From Pedosphaera parvula Ellin514 (lineage in GTDB: Bacteria; Verrucomicrobiota; Verrucomicrobiia; Limisphaerales; Pedosphaeraceae): a DNA stretch of 60,607 bases. Positions 8,926 to 17,604 of the stretch are shown here, piece by piece. Under the pieces are notes generated by a model. The model saw nothing but the letters and a program-made list of their open reading frames with translations. It was not told the DNA's origin and did no database searches. Made by a program: the position numbers and the translations under genes. The stretch's first letter is position 1. Every line of letters begins with the position of its first letter. The stretch lies in assembly GCF_000172555.1 (NCBI RefSeq), contig NZ_ABOX02000045.1, positions 1-60,607 on the forward strand. Reading direction: 5' to 3'.

Positions 8926-11070
8926 ATGAAGTCATTTCTTAGAACCTTATTACGCTGGCTCTACGGATTTCGCGCGTATAACGAAACCGTGCTCAGCTCT
9001 CCCGGCCCCGTATTGCTCACTCCGAATCACGTTTCCTGGATCGACTGGCTCTTTCTCGGTGTTTGTCTGGAGGACGATTGGAAGTTCGTCGTTTCGAGTG
9101 TCTCGGCGCAAACGAGCTGGCTGCATCGGAAGATCATGCTTAACAAGCGCACCTTTCCGATTGATACCACCTCTCCCTTTGCTGTCAAACGGATGGCGGA
9201 ACACCTGCAGGGAGGCGGGCGACTCGTGTTATTTGCCGAAGGTCGCCTCTCTCGCACTGGCACACTGATGAAGCTTTTCGACGGCACCGGCTTCCTGCTC
9301 CACAAAACCTCCGCCAAGGTAATCACCTGTTACCTGCGCGGCGCGAATCGATTGCCTCTCTGCCCCCACCCCGGCTGGAGAAAATGGTTCCCCAAGGTGA
9401 CCGCCCATTTCAGCGAGGTGTTAACCCATCCGGAAGCCAAAAACCTCTCAACGGCTCAAGCCCGCGCAAAGCTTACCGCATGGCTGCGCGATCGCATGGT
9501 GGAACAACAATTTCAAGTTGAGATGGATTTTGGCCCGCAGAATGTGCTCTCAGCCATCCTCGATTCAGCCAAACAGATGCCGAAGATGGAGGTTCTGGAG
9601 GATGCCACCCGCCAAAATCTCACTTACCGCCGGTTGATTGTTGGAGCCGATGTTTTGAGCAAACCTCTGCAAGCTGCTCTCTCACCTAAAAGTGAACGGG
9701 TCGGCATTCTACTACCAAACGTTGCCACGCTCCCCGTTTCCCTGCTCAGCCTCTGGAAGCTGGGAAAAGTACCTGCCATTCTAAATTACTCTACCGGCAC
9801 AGCCACCATGCTCGCCTGCGCTCAATTGGCTGGCTTCAAACAGATCATCACCTCCAAATTGTTTCTTGAACGCGCCAGACTAAAAGTTGAACCGCTCATC
9901 GAGTCAGGCATCGAGATGATTTATCTTGAGGACATCCGAGCTCGCGTGACTGGTTCTCAAAAATTCTCATCCCTTCTGAAGATCACTCTGGATGCGAATT
10001 CATTTCTGCCTGACTCCGGTCGTGGCGAATTCATTGATCCCGCCTCCACCGCCGTGGTTCTCTTCACCAGCGGCTCGGAAGGTGTGCCCAAAGGGGTCGA
10101 ACTCACGCATCGCAACCTCCTGTCCAACATGCGCCAGATGCTCGCTGCCACGGACATCATGGATACCGATCGGCTTTTCAACTGTCTTCCGCTGTTCCAC
10201 AGTTTCGGACTCACGGTAGGCACTTTGCTCCCGCTGGTTCGTGGATTATACGTCTTCATTTATCCTTCGCCGCTGCACTACCGTATCGTTCCTGCCGCGC
10301 TGTACGACACCGATTGCACGGTTTTCCTGAGCACTAATACTTTCCTCAACGGCTACGCCCGCAGAGCCCATCCTTATGACTTCCGCAGCATGCGTTACTT
10401 GTTTGCCGCCGCGGAAAAACTCCAGGAATCCACCGCTCAAACCTGGTCACAGAAGTTTGGTGTACGTGTACTTGAAGGTTATGGTGCCACCGAATGTTCC
10501 CCCTGTGTCAGCGTCAATACGCCGTTAAATCCCAAATACGGCTCCGTCGGCCGCCTGTTGCCGGGCATCGAATTTAAGTTGGAAAAAGTTGAGGGCGTTG
10601 AAGAAGGAGGCCGTCTCTTCGTGCGCGGCCCCAACGTGATGCGCGGTTATTTGAATCCCGATGCCGAGGCCAAATTCAAGGAACTGGACGGCTGGTACGA
10701 TACCGGGGATATCGTCAGCGTCGATTCCGACGGTTATCTCTTCGTTCGCGGCCGGCTCAAGCGTTTCGCCAAAGTCAGCGGCGAAATGGTCAGCCTGACC
10801 GCCGTCGAAGATGCGCTTGCCGGAGCTTTTCCCCAATACGGATTGCGCTGCCAGGTCGCCATCATCACAAGGCCCGATGAAGGCAAGGGCGAGGTGCTGA
10901 TTGCCGTGACCAATGAACCCAAAATGCAACTGGAGGAAATCCGTGGTGCGATTAAAGCCAAAGGGCTTACCAATCTCAGCGTCCCACGTGAAATTAAGGT
11001 GGTGCGTGAAATCCCCAAACTCGGCACTGGAAAAATCAATCACCGTGAACTTGTCAAACTGCTGACTTAG
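8926..11070 (+). CDS. aas: Bifunctional acyltransferase / acyl-ACP synthetase (Aas-like)
   Basis: The domain order is that of E. coli Aas, and the length (714 against about 719) matches. An N-terminal PlsC-type acyltransferase domain has the HX4D motif NHVSWID (H35, D40) and the FAEGRLSR block. An AMP-forming adenylation domain follows, with LFTSGSEGVPKGVELTH (about 378-394), GYGATECSP, WYDTGDIV and the C-terminal lysine region LGTGKINHREL. Aas activates a fatty acid on acyl carrier protein and re-acylates lysophospholipids, mainly 2-acylglycerophosphoethanolamine, at the inner membrane. The partner flippase LplT is not encoded nearby. The gene begins 11 bases after the Lnt-like gene. Since Lnt generates lysophospholipid as a by-product, a joint operon makes biochemical sense. 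Confidence 0.88.
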   Translation: MKSFLRTLLRWLYGFRAYNETVLSSPGPVLLTPNHVSWIDWLFLGVCLEDDWKFVVSSVSAQTSWLHRKIMLNKRTFPIDTTSPFAVKRMAEHLQGGGRLVLFAEGRLSRTGTLMKLFDGTGFLLHKTSAKVITCYLRGANRLPLCPHPGWRKWFPKVTAHFSEVLTHPEAKNLSTAQARAKLTAWLRDRMVEQQFQVEMDFGPQNVLSAILDSAKQMPKMEVLEDATRQNLTYRRLIVGADVLSKPLQAALSPKSERVGILLPNVATLPVSLLSLWKLGKVPAILNYSTGTATMLACAQLAGFKQIITSKLFLERARLKVEPLIESGIEMIYLEDIRARVTGSQKFSSLLKITLDANSFLPDSGRGEFIDPASTAVVLFTSGSEGVPKGVELTHRNLLSNMRQMLAATDIMDTDRLFNCLPLFHSFGLTVGTLLPLVRGLYVFIYPSPLHYRIVPAALYDTDCTVFLSTNTFLNGYARRAHPYDFRSMRYLFAAAEKLQESTAQTWSQKFGVRVLEGYGATECSPCVSVNTPLNPKYGSVGRLLPGIEFKLEKVEGVEEGGRLFVRGPNVMRGYLNPDAEAKFKELDGWYDTGDIVSVDSDGYLFVRGRLKRFAKVSGEMVSLTAVEDALAGAFPQYGLRCQVAIITRPDEGKGEVLIAVTNEPKMQLEEIRGAIKAKGLTNLSVPREIKVVREIPKLGTGKINHRELVKLLT

Positions 11071-11166
11071 CCAAACCCATTCTCCTGGCACTCATCCGTC
11101 AACTTCACCTCTTTTTCGAGCGACGGGTGAACGGGCGGATAAGCAACAAAACCAACCTACATAGGC

Positions 11167-11967
11167 ATGTCACCGATGTTTTCATTAGTAACCCTCCTCA
11201 CCTGCGCTCTGCTGCTTGCCCAACCGGCAACTGCAATCAGCAACGGAGCGGCTTCTGAACTGAATGCCACTCAGCCCGGAAAAGAATATGTCATACTGTT
11301 GCACGGCTTGGGGCGCACTGCCATCTCAATGAAACTCCTCGAATGGCATCTCCAAAGGCGCGGTTACTCCGTCGTGAACGTAAGCTATCCTGGAACCCGC
11401 TTCTCCCTCGAGACTCTTTCCGACATCCACCTCCAACGCATACTCACCGAACACATTCCCGATTCCTCCGCCCATATCCACTTTGTTACCCATTCCATGG
11501 GGGGCATTCTCCTCCGCCAATATCTTTCAAATCATCGCATCGAAAACCTGGGAAGCGTCGTCATGCTCGCTCCGCCCAATCAAGGAAGTGAGCTCATCGA
11601 TCATCTCCGAAGTAATTTCTTCACCTCGAAAATTCTTGGCCCGGCTGGCATGGAACTCGGAACCGGTGATAATGACCTTCCCCAGCGCCTCGGCAAAGTC
11701 GGGGTCAATTGCGGCATCATCGCCGGTGATCGCTCCTTGAACCCGCTTCTCTCCAGTGTGTTTCTCAGCCCGAACGATGGCAAGGTGTCAGTGGAAAGAA
11801 CCAAGATCGAAGGTATGAGCGACTTTATTATTTTGCACAGCACCCACACCTGGATCATGTGTCGGCGCCAAACCACACACCAGGTTCTCTCCTTCCTCCA
11901 AACTGGCCATTTCGATCACATTGGCTTTGAAGCAACGAGACCGCAAACTCACCTGCAACGTCTGTAA
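11167..11967 (+). CDS. Secreted alpha/beta hydrolase (lipase-like)
   Basis: A signal peptide (about residues 1-23, ending LLLAQPATA) precedes an alpha/beta hydrolase. The oxyanion region is VILLHGLGRTAISM, the nucleophile elbow is HSMGG with Ser110, and the following APPNQGSELID matches bacterial lipases and PGAP1-like esterases. A histidine near the C-terminus (STHTWIM) could complete the triad. The 266-residue protein probably acts in the periplasm on lipids or other esters. It follows aas by 96 bases and may be co-transcribed, extending the lipid theme of this run. The last 20 or so residues (FEATRPQTHLQRL) look less like the family. Confidence 0.82.
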   Translation: MSPMFSLVTLLTCALLLAQPATAISNGAASELNATQPGKEYVILLHGLGRTAISMKLLEWHLQRRGYSVVNVSYPGTRFSLETLSDIHLQRILTEHIPDSSAHIHFVTHSMGGILLRQYLSNHRIENLGSVVMLAPPNQGSELIDHLRSNFFTSKILGPAGMELGTGDNDLPQRLGKVGVNCGIIAGDRSLNPLLSSVFLSPNDGKVSVERTKIEGMSDFIILHSTHTWIMCRRQTTHQVLSFLQTGHFDHIGFEATRPQTHLQRL

Positions 11968-12210
11968 ATGCTGAGGATTTGCCTCCCTGTCCACTGCACC
12001 ATCGGGCTTCAAAAAAGTCGCTTGCAAAGCTCCAATAATTGCACGGCGGGTAAGTTGTCTTTCTTTTAGCTGAATTTGCCATTACGGCTGGCTTAGTAAG
12101 TTCAAAATAAGGAAAGAATTCCATGTTGCAACCAGCTCCGTTGTTCTTCCGTTTGTTTCTCCGGACAAATCATGGAATAATATTTGAGCGAAATTAGTTT
12201 CACATCCATC

Positions 12211-13029
12211 ATGCCTGAAGCACTTCAACTCCGCGTCCACGGCGACACTTCCAAACCAGCCTTGATTTACCTGCCCGGCTTGCACGGCGATTGGACTCTC
12301 GTAACCGCCTTCCGCGCCGCTTTAAAGGAGCGAGTCTGCTTCGTGGACATAACTTATCCGCGCTCGCTCACCTGGAACATTGATGACTACGCCAACAACA
12401 TTGAAGATGAATTGTTGAAGTGTGGTCTGACGCGAGGATGGTTATTGGGCGAATCCTTCGGCTCACAAATTACCTGGCCACTGATGGAGAAAAATCTTCC
12501 GGCAAATGCGCTGCACCAAACCAGCCTGCGAAAGAACTCATTCAAAGTGGAAGGCATCATCCTCGCCGGCGGATTTGTGAAGCATCCATGGAAATGGGGG
12601 CCGGGCCTGTTGTGTCGCATCGGCGAAAAGACCTCCATGAAAGGCTACGGGAGCGAACTAAGATTCTACTCCATGTATATGAACTTCCGGCATCGCCACT
12701 CTCCTGAAGCCCGCGCGAGCATTCAAGAGTTCGCCAATCGCCGCACCGACCTTGATCGCCAGGCCATGCGGGCGCGCCTGAAGCTCCTGGATCAATACGA
12801 TCCCCGGCCCACTGCTCGCCAAACCCACGTGCCGGTCCATTACCTTGCTGGTCTAATGGATCCTTTGGTGCCCTGGGTTCTGGTCCGCCGGTGGTTGATG
12901 CGAAATTGCCCCGGCTATCGTGGCGGCAAAACTTTCTGGCTGGCAGATCACAATGTTCTGGCGACTGCACCGAAAGGTTCCGCCGAAACGGCCATCCAAT
13001 GGATGAGCAGCACATCGGCCACCGGCTAA
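12211..13029 (+). CDS. Cytoplasmic alpha/beta hydrolase
   Basis: This 272-residue alpha/beta hydrolase has no signal peptide. The oxyanion motif is IYLPGLHGDW, the nucleophile elbow GESFGS holds Ser82, an aspartate follows in GLMDPLVPW, and the catalytic histidine is in LADHNVLATAPKG. The frame also opens at a TTG at 12184, but the ATG at 12211 is the natural start. A 243-base spacer separates it from the secreted lipase-like gene upstream, so it may have its own promoter. The substrate is unknown. Esterase or lactonase activity is typical of the fold. Confidence 0.78.
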   Translation: MPEALQLRVHGDTSKPALIYLPGLHGDWTLVTAFRAALKERVCFVDITYPRSLTWNIDDYANNIEDELLKCGLTRGWLLGESFGSQITWPLMEKNLPANALHQTSLRKNSFKVEGIILAGGFVKHPWKWGPGLLCRIGEKTSMKGYGSELRFYSMYMNFRHRHSPEARASIQEFANRRTDLDRQAMRARLKLLDQYDPRPTARQTHVPVHYLAGLMDPLVPWVLVRRWLMRNCPGYRGGKTFWLADHNVLATAPKGSAETAIQWMSSTSATG

Positions 13030-13151
13030 TTCAGATAACCGGCCCTTTTTCCGAGTCGAATCCTTGTTGCCATTTGCAAGCCGGTGCGGTTTCATCTCTT
13101 CATTGCTATCGAATAAAAAGCGGCTATGTTGCCGTCAAAGATACGAAGTTT

Positions 13152-13418
13152 ATGACACGTCAACAGACTCTCGACCTTTACTTCATGGATGCGCGTTGCA
13201 AGCTCATCGATCTCGCCGCTTTTATCGACCGCGTCGAACGCTCCCCCGGCGAAGAGGATTTCCGCATGAAAGCCTTTCGCCAGGCTCTCACGGAACTGAG
13301 CAGTGGCAACACTGAAAAGGCCAAGCGCGTCCTCCTTGCGTTGAGTGATCCCACAACCGAACCAATTCCCGCGGCGACAACCAAAGCGGCGTGCGGAGCC
13401 TGGCCTGGAACGAAATAA
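13152..13418 (+). CDS. Small uncharacterised protein upstream of EboB-like gene
   Basis: An 88-residue protein starting at the ATG at 13152, in the same frame as a longer non-coding extension. The first 55 residues look structured and conserved in character: LDLYFMDARCKLIDLAAFID, then a DFRMKAFRQAL helix. The C-terminal part (TTEPIPAATTKAA) is low in complexity. The gene ends 15 bases before the EboB-like gene, which argues for co-transcription and a shared role. I do not recognise a named family and assign no function. Confidence 0.7.
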   Translation: MTRQQTLDLYFMDARCKLIDLAAFIDRVERSPGEEDFRMKAFRQALTELSSGNTEKAKRVLLALSDPTTEPIPAATTKAACGAWPGTK

Positions 13419-13433
13419 ACTTTTTAGCCTCCA

Positions 13434-14243
13434 ATGAGATATATCGAACCTCACGCTCACATGGTCAGTCGGGTAACCGATGACTACGTCCACATGGTTA
13501 CCGCCGGTTGCCAGGCCGTGTGCGAACCTGCTTTCTGGGCCGGTTTTGATCGCAGTTCCGTCGATGGTTTTTACGATTACTTTTGCCAGTTGACGGAGCA
13601 TGAGCCCAAGCGTGCCGCGAAATTCAATCTCCCTCATTTCTCCTGGCTCTGCATCAACCCCAAGGAATCCGAAGATGTCAAACTCGCTGAAGACGTCATC
13701 GCCATCATCCCAAAATTCCTGGACAAACCAACGGTGCTTGGCATCGGCGAAATCGGTCTCAATAAAAATAGTCGCAACGAACTGAAGGTTCTGGAAAAGC
13801 ATGTCGATCTTGCAGCGCAGCACGACCAACTTATTTTGGTTCACACACCGCACCTGGAAGATAAACTGAAAGGCACACGGCTGATTGTGGATTTAATCAA
13901 GAGCGACAAGCGCATCAAACCCGAGCGAGTCATCATCGATCATGTCGAAGAACACACCGTCAAAATCGTGCTCGACTCAGGCATGTGGGCCGGCATGACG
14001 CTCTATCCCGAATCCAAATGCTCCCCTGCCCGCGCTGTCGACATGATCGAAATGTACGGCAATGAACGGATCTGGATGAATTGCGCCTGCGACTGGGGTA
14101 TCAGCGATCCTCTGGCAGTTCCCAAAACCGCACTCGAAATGCGCAAACGCGGACACAGCGCCGAAGCCATCGACAAGTTGATTTATCAAAACCCGGCACG
14201 GTTCCTGAGCCAGTGCCCAAAGTTTAAAATCGCATCGGCTTAA
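13434..14243 (+). CDS. eboB: EboB-like TatD-related metal-dependent hydrolase
   Basis: This is a 269-residue TatD-related hydrolase. The N-terminus MRYIEPHAHMVSRVTDDY and the following CEPAFWAGFDRSSVDGFYDYF match the pattern I know for EboB, a TIM-barrel member of the ebo cluster that bacteria use in moving certain metabolites to the periplasm. Metal-binding positions are H7 and H9, the GIGEIGLNK block, VHTPH, IIDHVEE and the NCACDWG segment. No other ebo gene (UbiA-like prenyltransferase, dehydroquinate synthase-like or EboE/F) lies within the window. Its TAA overlaps the TAA of the convergent DUF4197 gene in the shared TTAA at 14240-14243. It could instead be an ordinary TatD paralogue, but it differs clearly from the one at 6109. 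Confidence 0.65.
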   Translation: MRYIEPHAHMVSRVTDDYVHMVTAGCQAVCEPAFWAGFDRSSVDGFYDYFCQLTEHEPKRAAKFNLPHFSWLCINPKESEDVKLAEDVIAIIPKFLDKPTVLGIGEIGLNKNSRNELKVLEKHVDLAAQHDQLILVHTPHLEDKLKGTRLIVDLIKSDKRIKPERVIIDHVEEHTVKIVLDSGMWAGMTLYPESKCSPARAVDMIEMYGNERIWMNCACDWGISDPLAVPKTALEMRKRGHSAEAIDKLIYQNPARFLSQCPKFKIASA

Positions 14244-15097
14244 GCGGCTGGCTTGACTGCTCCGAAGACTTTTTGCAACACATCAGTGGCTCTTGCGGCC
14301 GGATTCTGACGAATCAGCTTCTCCTGTTCAGCCATTATTTTAAAGAGCCCGTCCATTGTCTTGTTTGTGACATAGGCATCTATGTCCATTGCATCAGGGC
14401 TAAGCAAAGTGTTGCTCACAAGACTTCCAAATGATCCAAGGGATTTCGAGGTTGTGCCGGTGGTTTTTGCCAACATCTGCTTGTAGGCCGATGTGACTCC
14501 TGCCTCTTCCGTGTCCTTCTTCACGATGGGATAAAACTTTGCGTACAAATTCGTTTGGGAAACCTTGCTGAAATACTGGGTAGCCGCGTCATTGGAACCA
14601 AGCAAAATATTCTTGGCATCTTCAATGTTCATTTGTTTTAACGCGTCTCCGAATACATTCGCCGCTTCTGGCACGGCCAATTCGGCCGCCCGGTTCATGG
14701 TGGTAATAAAATTATCCGCCAATTTATCCTGCTTCAAATTCCGCAAGGTCTTCTCTGCCGTTTGCAATTTATCGGGCATCGGTATTTTGACATTCGCATT
14801 TGTCAGAAAGCCGTCCTGATGTCCCAACTGGCTCACAGCCTGCAGCACCCCATTGCTCAAAGCCTGCTTGATTCCGAGCACCACCTGATCCTCGCTCAGA
14901 CCTTTGAGGTCGGCTTGATTGATGTTGGTGCTGCTGCCGGCGTTGGTGGTGGCGAGGTTGGTAGTGCCAGTGGTGTTAGTGGTAGTGAGCTTGTTGAGTG
15001 AAGTTTCCAACTTGTCCAGAAACCCAGCCTCAGCCATCCGGGTCGAAGAGTGGAAAATACAGGCAAGAACGAGTGAAAAGAAATAAACTCTGCGCAT
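14240..15097 (-). CDS. DUF4197 domain exported protein
   Basis: This 285-residue protein has a signal peptide (RRVYFFSLVLACIFHSSTRMAEA). A Thr/Asn-rich low-complexity stretch (about 35-60, with TTTNTTGTTNLATTNAGSST) precedes the DUF4197 domain, recognisable by GLSEDQVVLGIKQALSNGV, LPDKLQ-type MPDKLQTAEKTLR and DAATQYFSKVSQTNLYAKF. DUF4197 proteins are periplasmic and of unknown function. The low-complexity linker is longer than I would expect for the family. The gene converges on and overlaps the EboB-like gene by 4 bases. No terminator is visible at that junction. Confidence 0.85.
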   Translation of the reverse strand: MRRVYFFSLVLACIFHSSTRMAEAGFLDKLETSLNKLTTTNTTGTTNLATTNAGSSTNINQADLKGLSEDQVVLGIKQALSNGVLQAVSQLGHQDGFLTNANVKIPMPDKLQTAEKTLRNLKQDKLADNFITTMNRAAELAVPEAANVFGDALKQMNIEDAKNILLGSNDAATQYFSKVSQTNLYAKFYPIVKKDTEEAGVTSAYKQMLAKTTGTTSKSLGSFGSLVSNTLLSPDAMDIDAYVTNKTMDGLFKIMAEQEKLIRQNPAARATDVLQKVFGAVKPAA

Positions 15098-15175
15098 ATT
15101 TAGTTTTAAGATTACAACGACGCGGAAGAATAGCGTACTGATAGAAAACTGGCAAACAACTCAGGAATCATTATT

Positions 15176-16180
15176 TCAACCCTGGTTCTTGAGAATATTC
15201 CCGGCCGAACGACGCACCATGTCGGCCAATTCGCGAGGCTCCACAACTACGGCATTTCCTCCCCAGCCGAGAATCCAGCGTTCGATTTCCTGCAGGCTGG
15301 AAAGCCTGAGGCGCAGTTCCACGCCGCCATCTTCCAGTTCAATCAATTCCTGGGAGTGATGCCACTTTTTCTCACGAATATAATCAGCCACCACTTCGGC
15401 AAACCGAATCACCACACGAAAATCTCCCTGTGCAGAGTGCACCCCAAAACTGTTCCGCAAACGTTTTTCGAGGGAAAACTTTTGTGGACGCGGAAATCTC
15501 TTGCCTGTCAATTTAAACGCCTTGATGCGCGCCGGGACAAAGGTCCTGATATCGTTGCGCAGATGATCATACGCAAATAAGTACCATTCTCCGTTGATGT
15601 TCGCCAAATGATATGGATCTATCACGCGAACCTCTGTCTCGCGCTGCCCTGGCTTTCTATAGATTAATTCCAACTGCTGCCGGTTCGCCGCAGCTTTGCC
15701 CAAGGCATCAAAGATCTCGAGATTAAGAATCGGCTCCGCCCGCGTGCTGAAGGAAATCGTCTGCTCAAAATCGGCAATATTCACCGATACTGTGTCGGAA
15801 AGTGATGCTGACATTTTCTTGAATGCGGTCATCAGCGGCTTCTCGAAATTTGTTCCGCGATACTGTTGGAGCGCTTTTTCCGCCACCACCATCGCCAGCA
15901 ACTCACCTTCAGTCACCTGAATGGTCGGGAATGCCCCGACTTCCTCCGTATAATAATAACCGTGCCGGTCTTGATCGTAGCCAATTGGCAACCCCAGGCG
16001 ATCCCGCATGAATTCCAGATCACGATGAATGGATTTGGAGCTAACCTCGAATTCCCTGGCTACCTTTGGCGCGTTGGGATATCTGCCTTTCTGAATGAGC
16101 TGATGAAGACGCTGCATCCGCTCGAAAGGCAGACGCGAAAGCGGAGACGAAGGTTCGGCGGCTTTGGGCCGAGATTTCAT
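15176..16180 (-). CDS. WYL domain transcriptional regulator
   Basis: The N-terminal HTH_11 helix-turn-helix (about 18-75: ERMQRLHQLIQKGRYPNAP, EVSSKSIHRDLEFM) is followed by a WYL sensor domain (about 145-230) whose signature is NGEWYLFAYDHLRNDIRTF. A C-terminal WCX-like extension ends with the region WILGWGGNAVVVEP. WYL regulators bind nucleic-acid or nucleotide ligands and often control DNA-damage or phage-defence genes. No such operon is adjacent here. The gene lies downstream of rho on the same strand, with 61 bases between the rho stop and this start, and could be read from the rho message. Confidence 0.9.
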   Translation of the reverse strand: MKSRPKAAEPSSPLSRLPFERMQRLHQLIQKGRYPNAPKVAREFEVSSKSIHRDLEFMRDRLGLPIGYDQDRHGYYYTEEVGAFPTIQVTEGELLAMVVAEKALQQYRGTNFEKPLMTAFKKMSASLSDTVSVNIADFEQTISFSTRAEPILNLEIFDALGKAAANRQQLELIYRKPGQRETEVRVIDPYHLANINGEWYLFAYDHLRNDIRTFVPARIKAFKLTGKRFPRPQKFSLEKRLRNSFGVHSAQGDFRVVIRFAEVVADYIREKKWHHSQELIELEDGGVELRLRLSSLQEIERWILGWGGNAVVVEPRELADMVRRSAGNILKNQG

Positions 16181-16241
16181 GATTTAAGATTTGCGGAACG
16201 CGGACAGGCATAGTTGCATTCCCGCGCCCGCAAAGTCCAAA

Positions 16242-17366
16242 TTAAGCGAGCTTGGAAAGCAACTCGGCGTTGGTCTTGTGCTTCTTCAGCGCAGCCAACA
16301 AGGTTTCCATGGCTTCGATGGGATTCAAATCAACCATCGTGCGACGCAACTTGCGGATCGACTCGATCTGGTTTGGCAAAAATAATTTCTCTTCCTTGCG
16401 CGTGCCGCTCTTCGGGACGTCGATTGCCGGAAACAGGCGGCGGTCGGACAGCTTGCGGTCCAGCACCAATTCCATGTTACCAGTGCCTTTAAATTCCTGG
16501 AAAATCAGTTCATCCATGCGGGAACCGGTATCGACGAGCGCAGTTGCCAAAATGGTCAACGAACCGCCCTCTTCGATCTTACGGGCGGAGGCGAACATCT
16601 TGCGGGGAATTTCCAAAGCGCGAGCATCGACACCACCGGTCATCGTGCGACCGCTTCCGCCGTGCACGCTGTTATAAGCACGAGCGACGCGGGTGATGGA
16701 ATCGAGCAAAACAAATACGTCCTTGCCCGCTTCCACCATGCGGCGGCAACGCTCAATCATGAAGCGCGACAAACGGACATGAGTCTCCAAATCCTGATCG
16801 TTTGAAGAAGCAACCACCTCCGCTTTGACGGAACGTTGGAAGTCGGTGACTTCCTCAGGGCGCTCGTCGATCAGCAACACCATCACATGAACTTCAGGAT
16901 GATTGGTGGTAATCGCATTGGCGATTTGCTTCAGAATGGTCGTTTTACCCGTCCTTGGAGGAGCCACGATCAAGCCGCGCGTGCCCTTCCCAATGGGAGT
17001 GACCAAATCAATGATACGGGTTTCCAGCAGGTCGGGAGTGGTTTCGAGCAGAAATTTTTCGATCGGGTCAATGGTCGTCAGGTTCTCGAAACGCATGGCC
17101 TTGGTGTAATCGGAAAAAGGCATGTCGTTGACCTTATCCACCGCCTTCAATTGCGGACTGTTACCGCGATGCGGCGGCTGGGTCGGACCTTCCACCAGGC
17201 ACCCTTCCCGCAGGAAGTTACGCTTGATCGTATCGGGCGTAACAAAAATATCTGTCGGTTTAGGATGAAAATGGTTTTGCGCTGTCCTTAAAAATCCGAA
17301 ACCCTTTTCAGCGATTTCCAGATAGCCCGAACCAAGGTCGGTTGTCGTATTTGACGGATTACTCAT
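16242..17366 (-). CDS. rho: Transcription termination factor Rho
   Basis: Rho is the hexameric RNA helicase that ends transcription. The cold-shock-like RNA-binding domain is at the N-terminus (GFGFLRTAQNHFHPKPTDIF, about 22-41), the P-loop is GLIVAPPRTGKT (131-142), and the Q-loop, R-loop and Walker B segments follow (VLLIDERPEEVTDF, DSITRVARAYN, GGSLTILATALVDTGSRMD). At 374 residues it lacks the extra N-terminal helical domain of longer Rho proteins. In the P-loop the usual PPKAGKT reads PPRTGKT. The 238 bases upstream contain no gene and are A/T-rich, which would suit a leader with autoregulated termination, but no specific element can be named. Confidence 0.96.
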   Translation of the reverse strand: MSNPSNTTTDLGSGYLEIAEKGFGFLRTAQNHFHPKPTDIFVTPDTIKRNFLREGCLVEGPTQPPHRGNSPQLKAVDKVNDMPFSDYTKAMRFENLTTIDPIEKFLLETTPDLLETRIIDLVTPIGKGTRGLIVAPPRTGKTTILKQIANAITTNHPEVHVMVLLIDERPEEVTDFQRSVKAEVVASSNDQDLETHVRLSRFMIERCRRMVEAGKDVFVLLDSITRVARAYNSVHGGSGRTMTGGVDARALEIPRKMFASARKIEEGGSLTILATALVDTGSRMDELIFQEFKGTGNMELVLDRKLSDRRLFPAIDVPKSGTRKEEKLFLPNQIESIRKLRRTMVDLNPIEAMETLLAALKKHKTNAELLSKLA

Positions 17367-17604
17367 AAACGTTATGTAATGACTTGAAGGGTCTAGAAAC
17401 TATCCCCGAAACTTTTTGAATTTAGAATTTTGGGAAACTGTTGGGCCGAAGAGTGACTTTTTAACCGCTTCACCTGCACAACCAGTTAGACCTACGCAAT
17501 ATAATTACGTTGAAAACCCTTCGAACGCAACTAATATTTTCTAACAACCTCAAAAGGTCAATAGGGAATTTTAATGCAACAAGTTGCACCTGAAAAACTG
17601 TGGC

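Noticed and set aside
11788-12124. Minus-strand frames under the end of the secreted lipase gene, with protein-like text (LTRRAIIGALQATF)
   Set aside because: Part of it is antisense to the lipase C-terminus, the pieces lie in different frames and there is no ribosome-binding site. It is probably coincidental.
13092-13853. 253-codon minus-strand frame covering the small gene and EboB-like gene
   Set aside because: The plus-strand frames match known family patterns and spacing. The minus-strand product has no domain and spans two plus-strand genes.
17367-17604. Possible structured rho leader
   Set aside because: An autoregulatory leader is expected from known rho genes, but I could not see a specific hairpin or C-rich rut-like tract that I could support.
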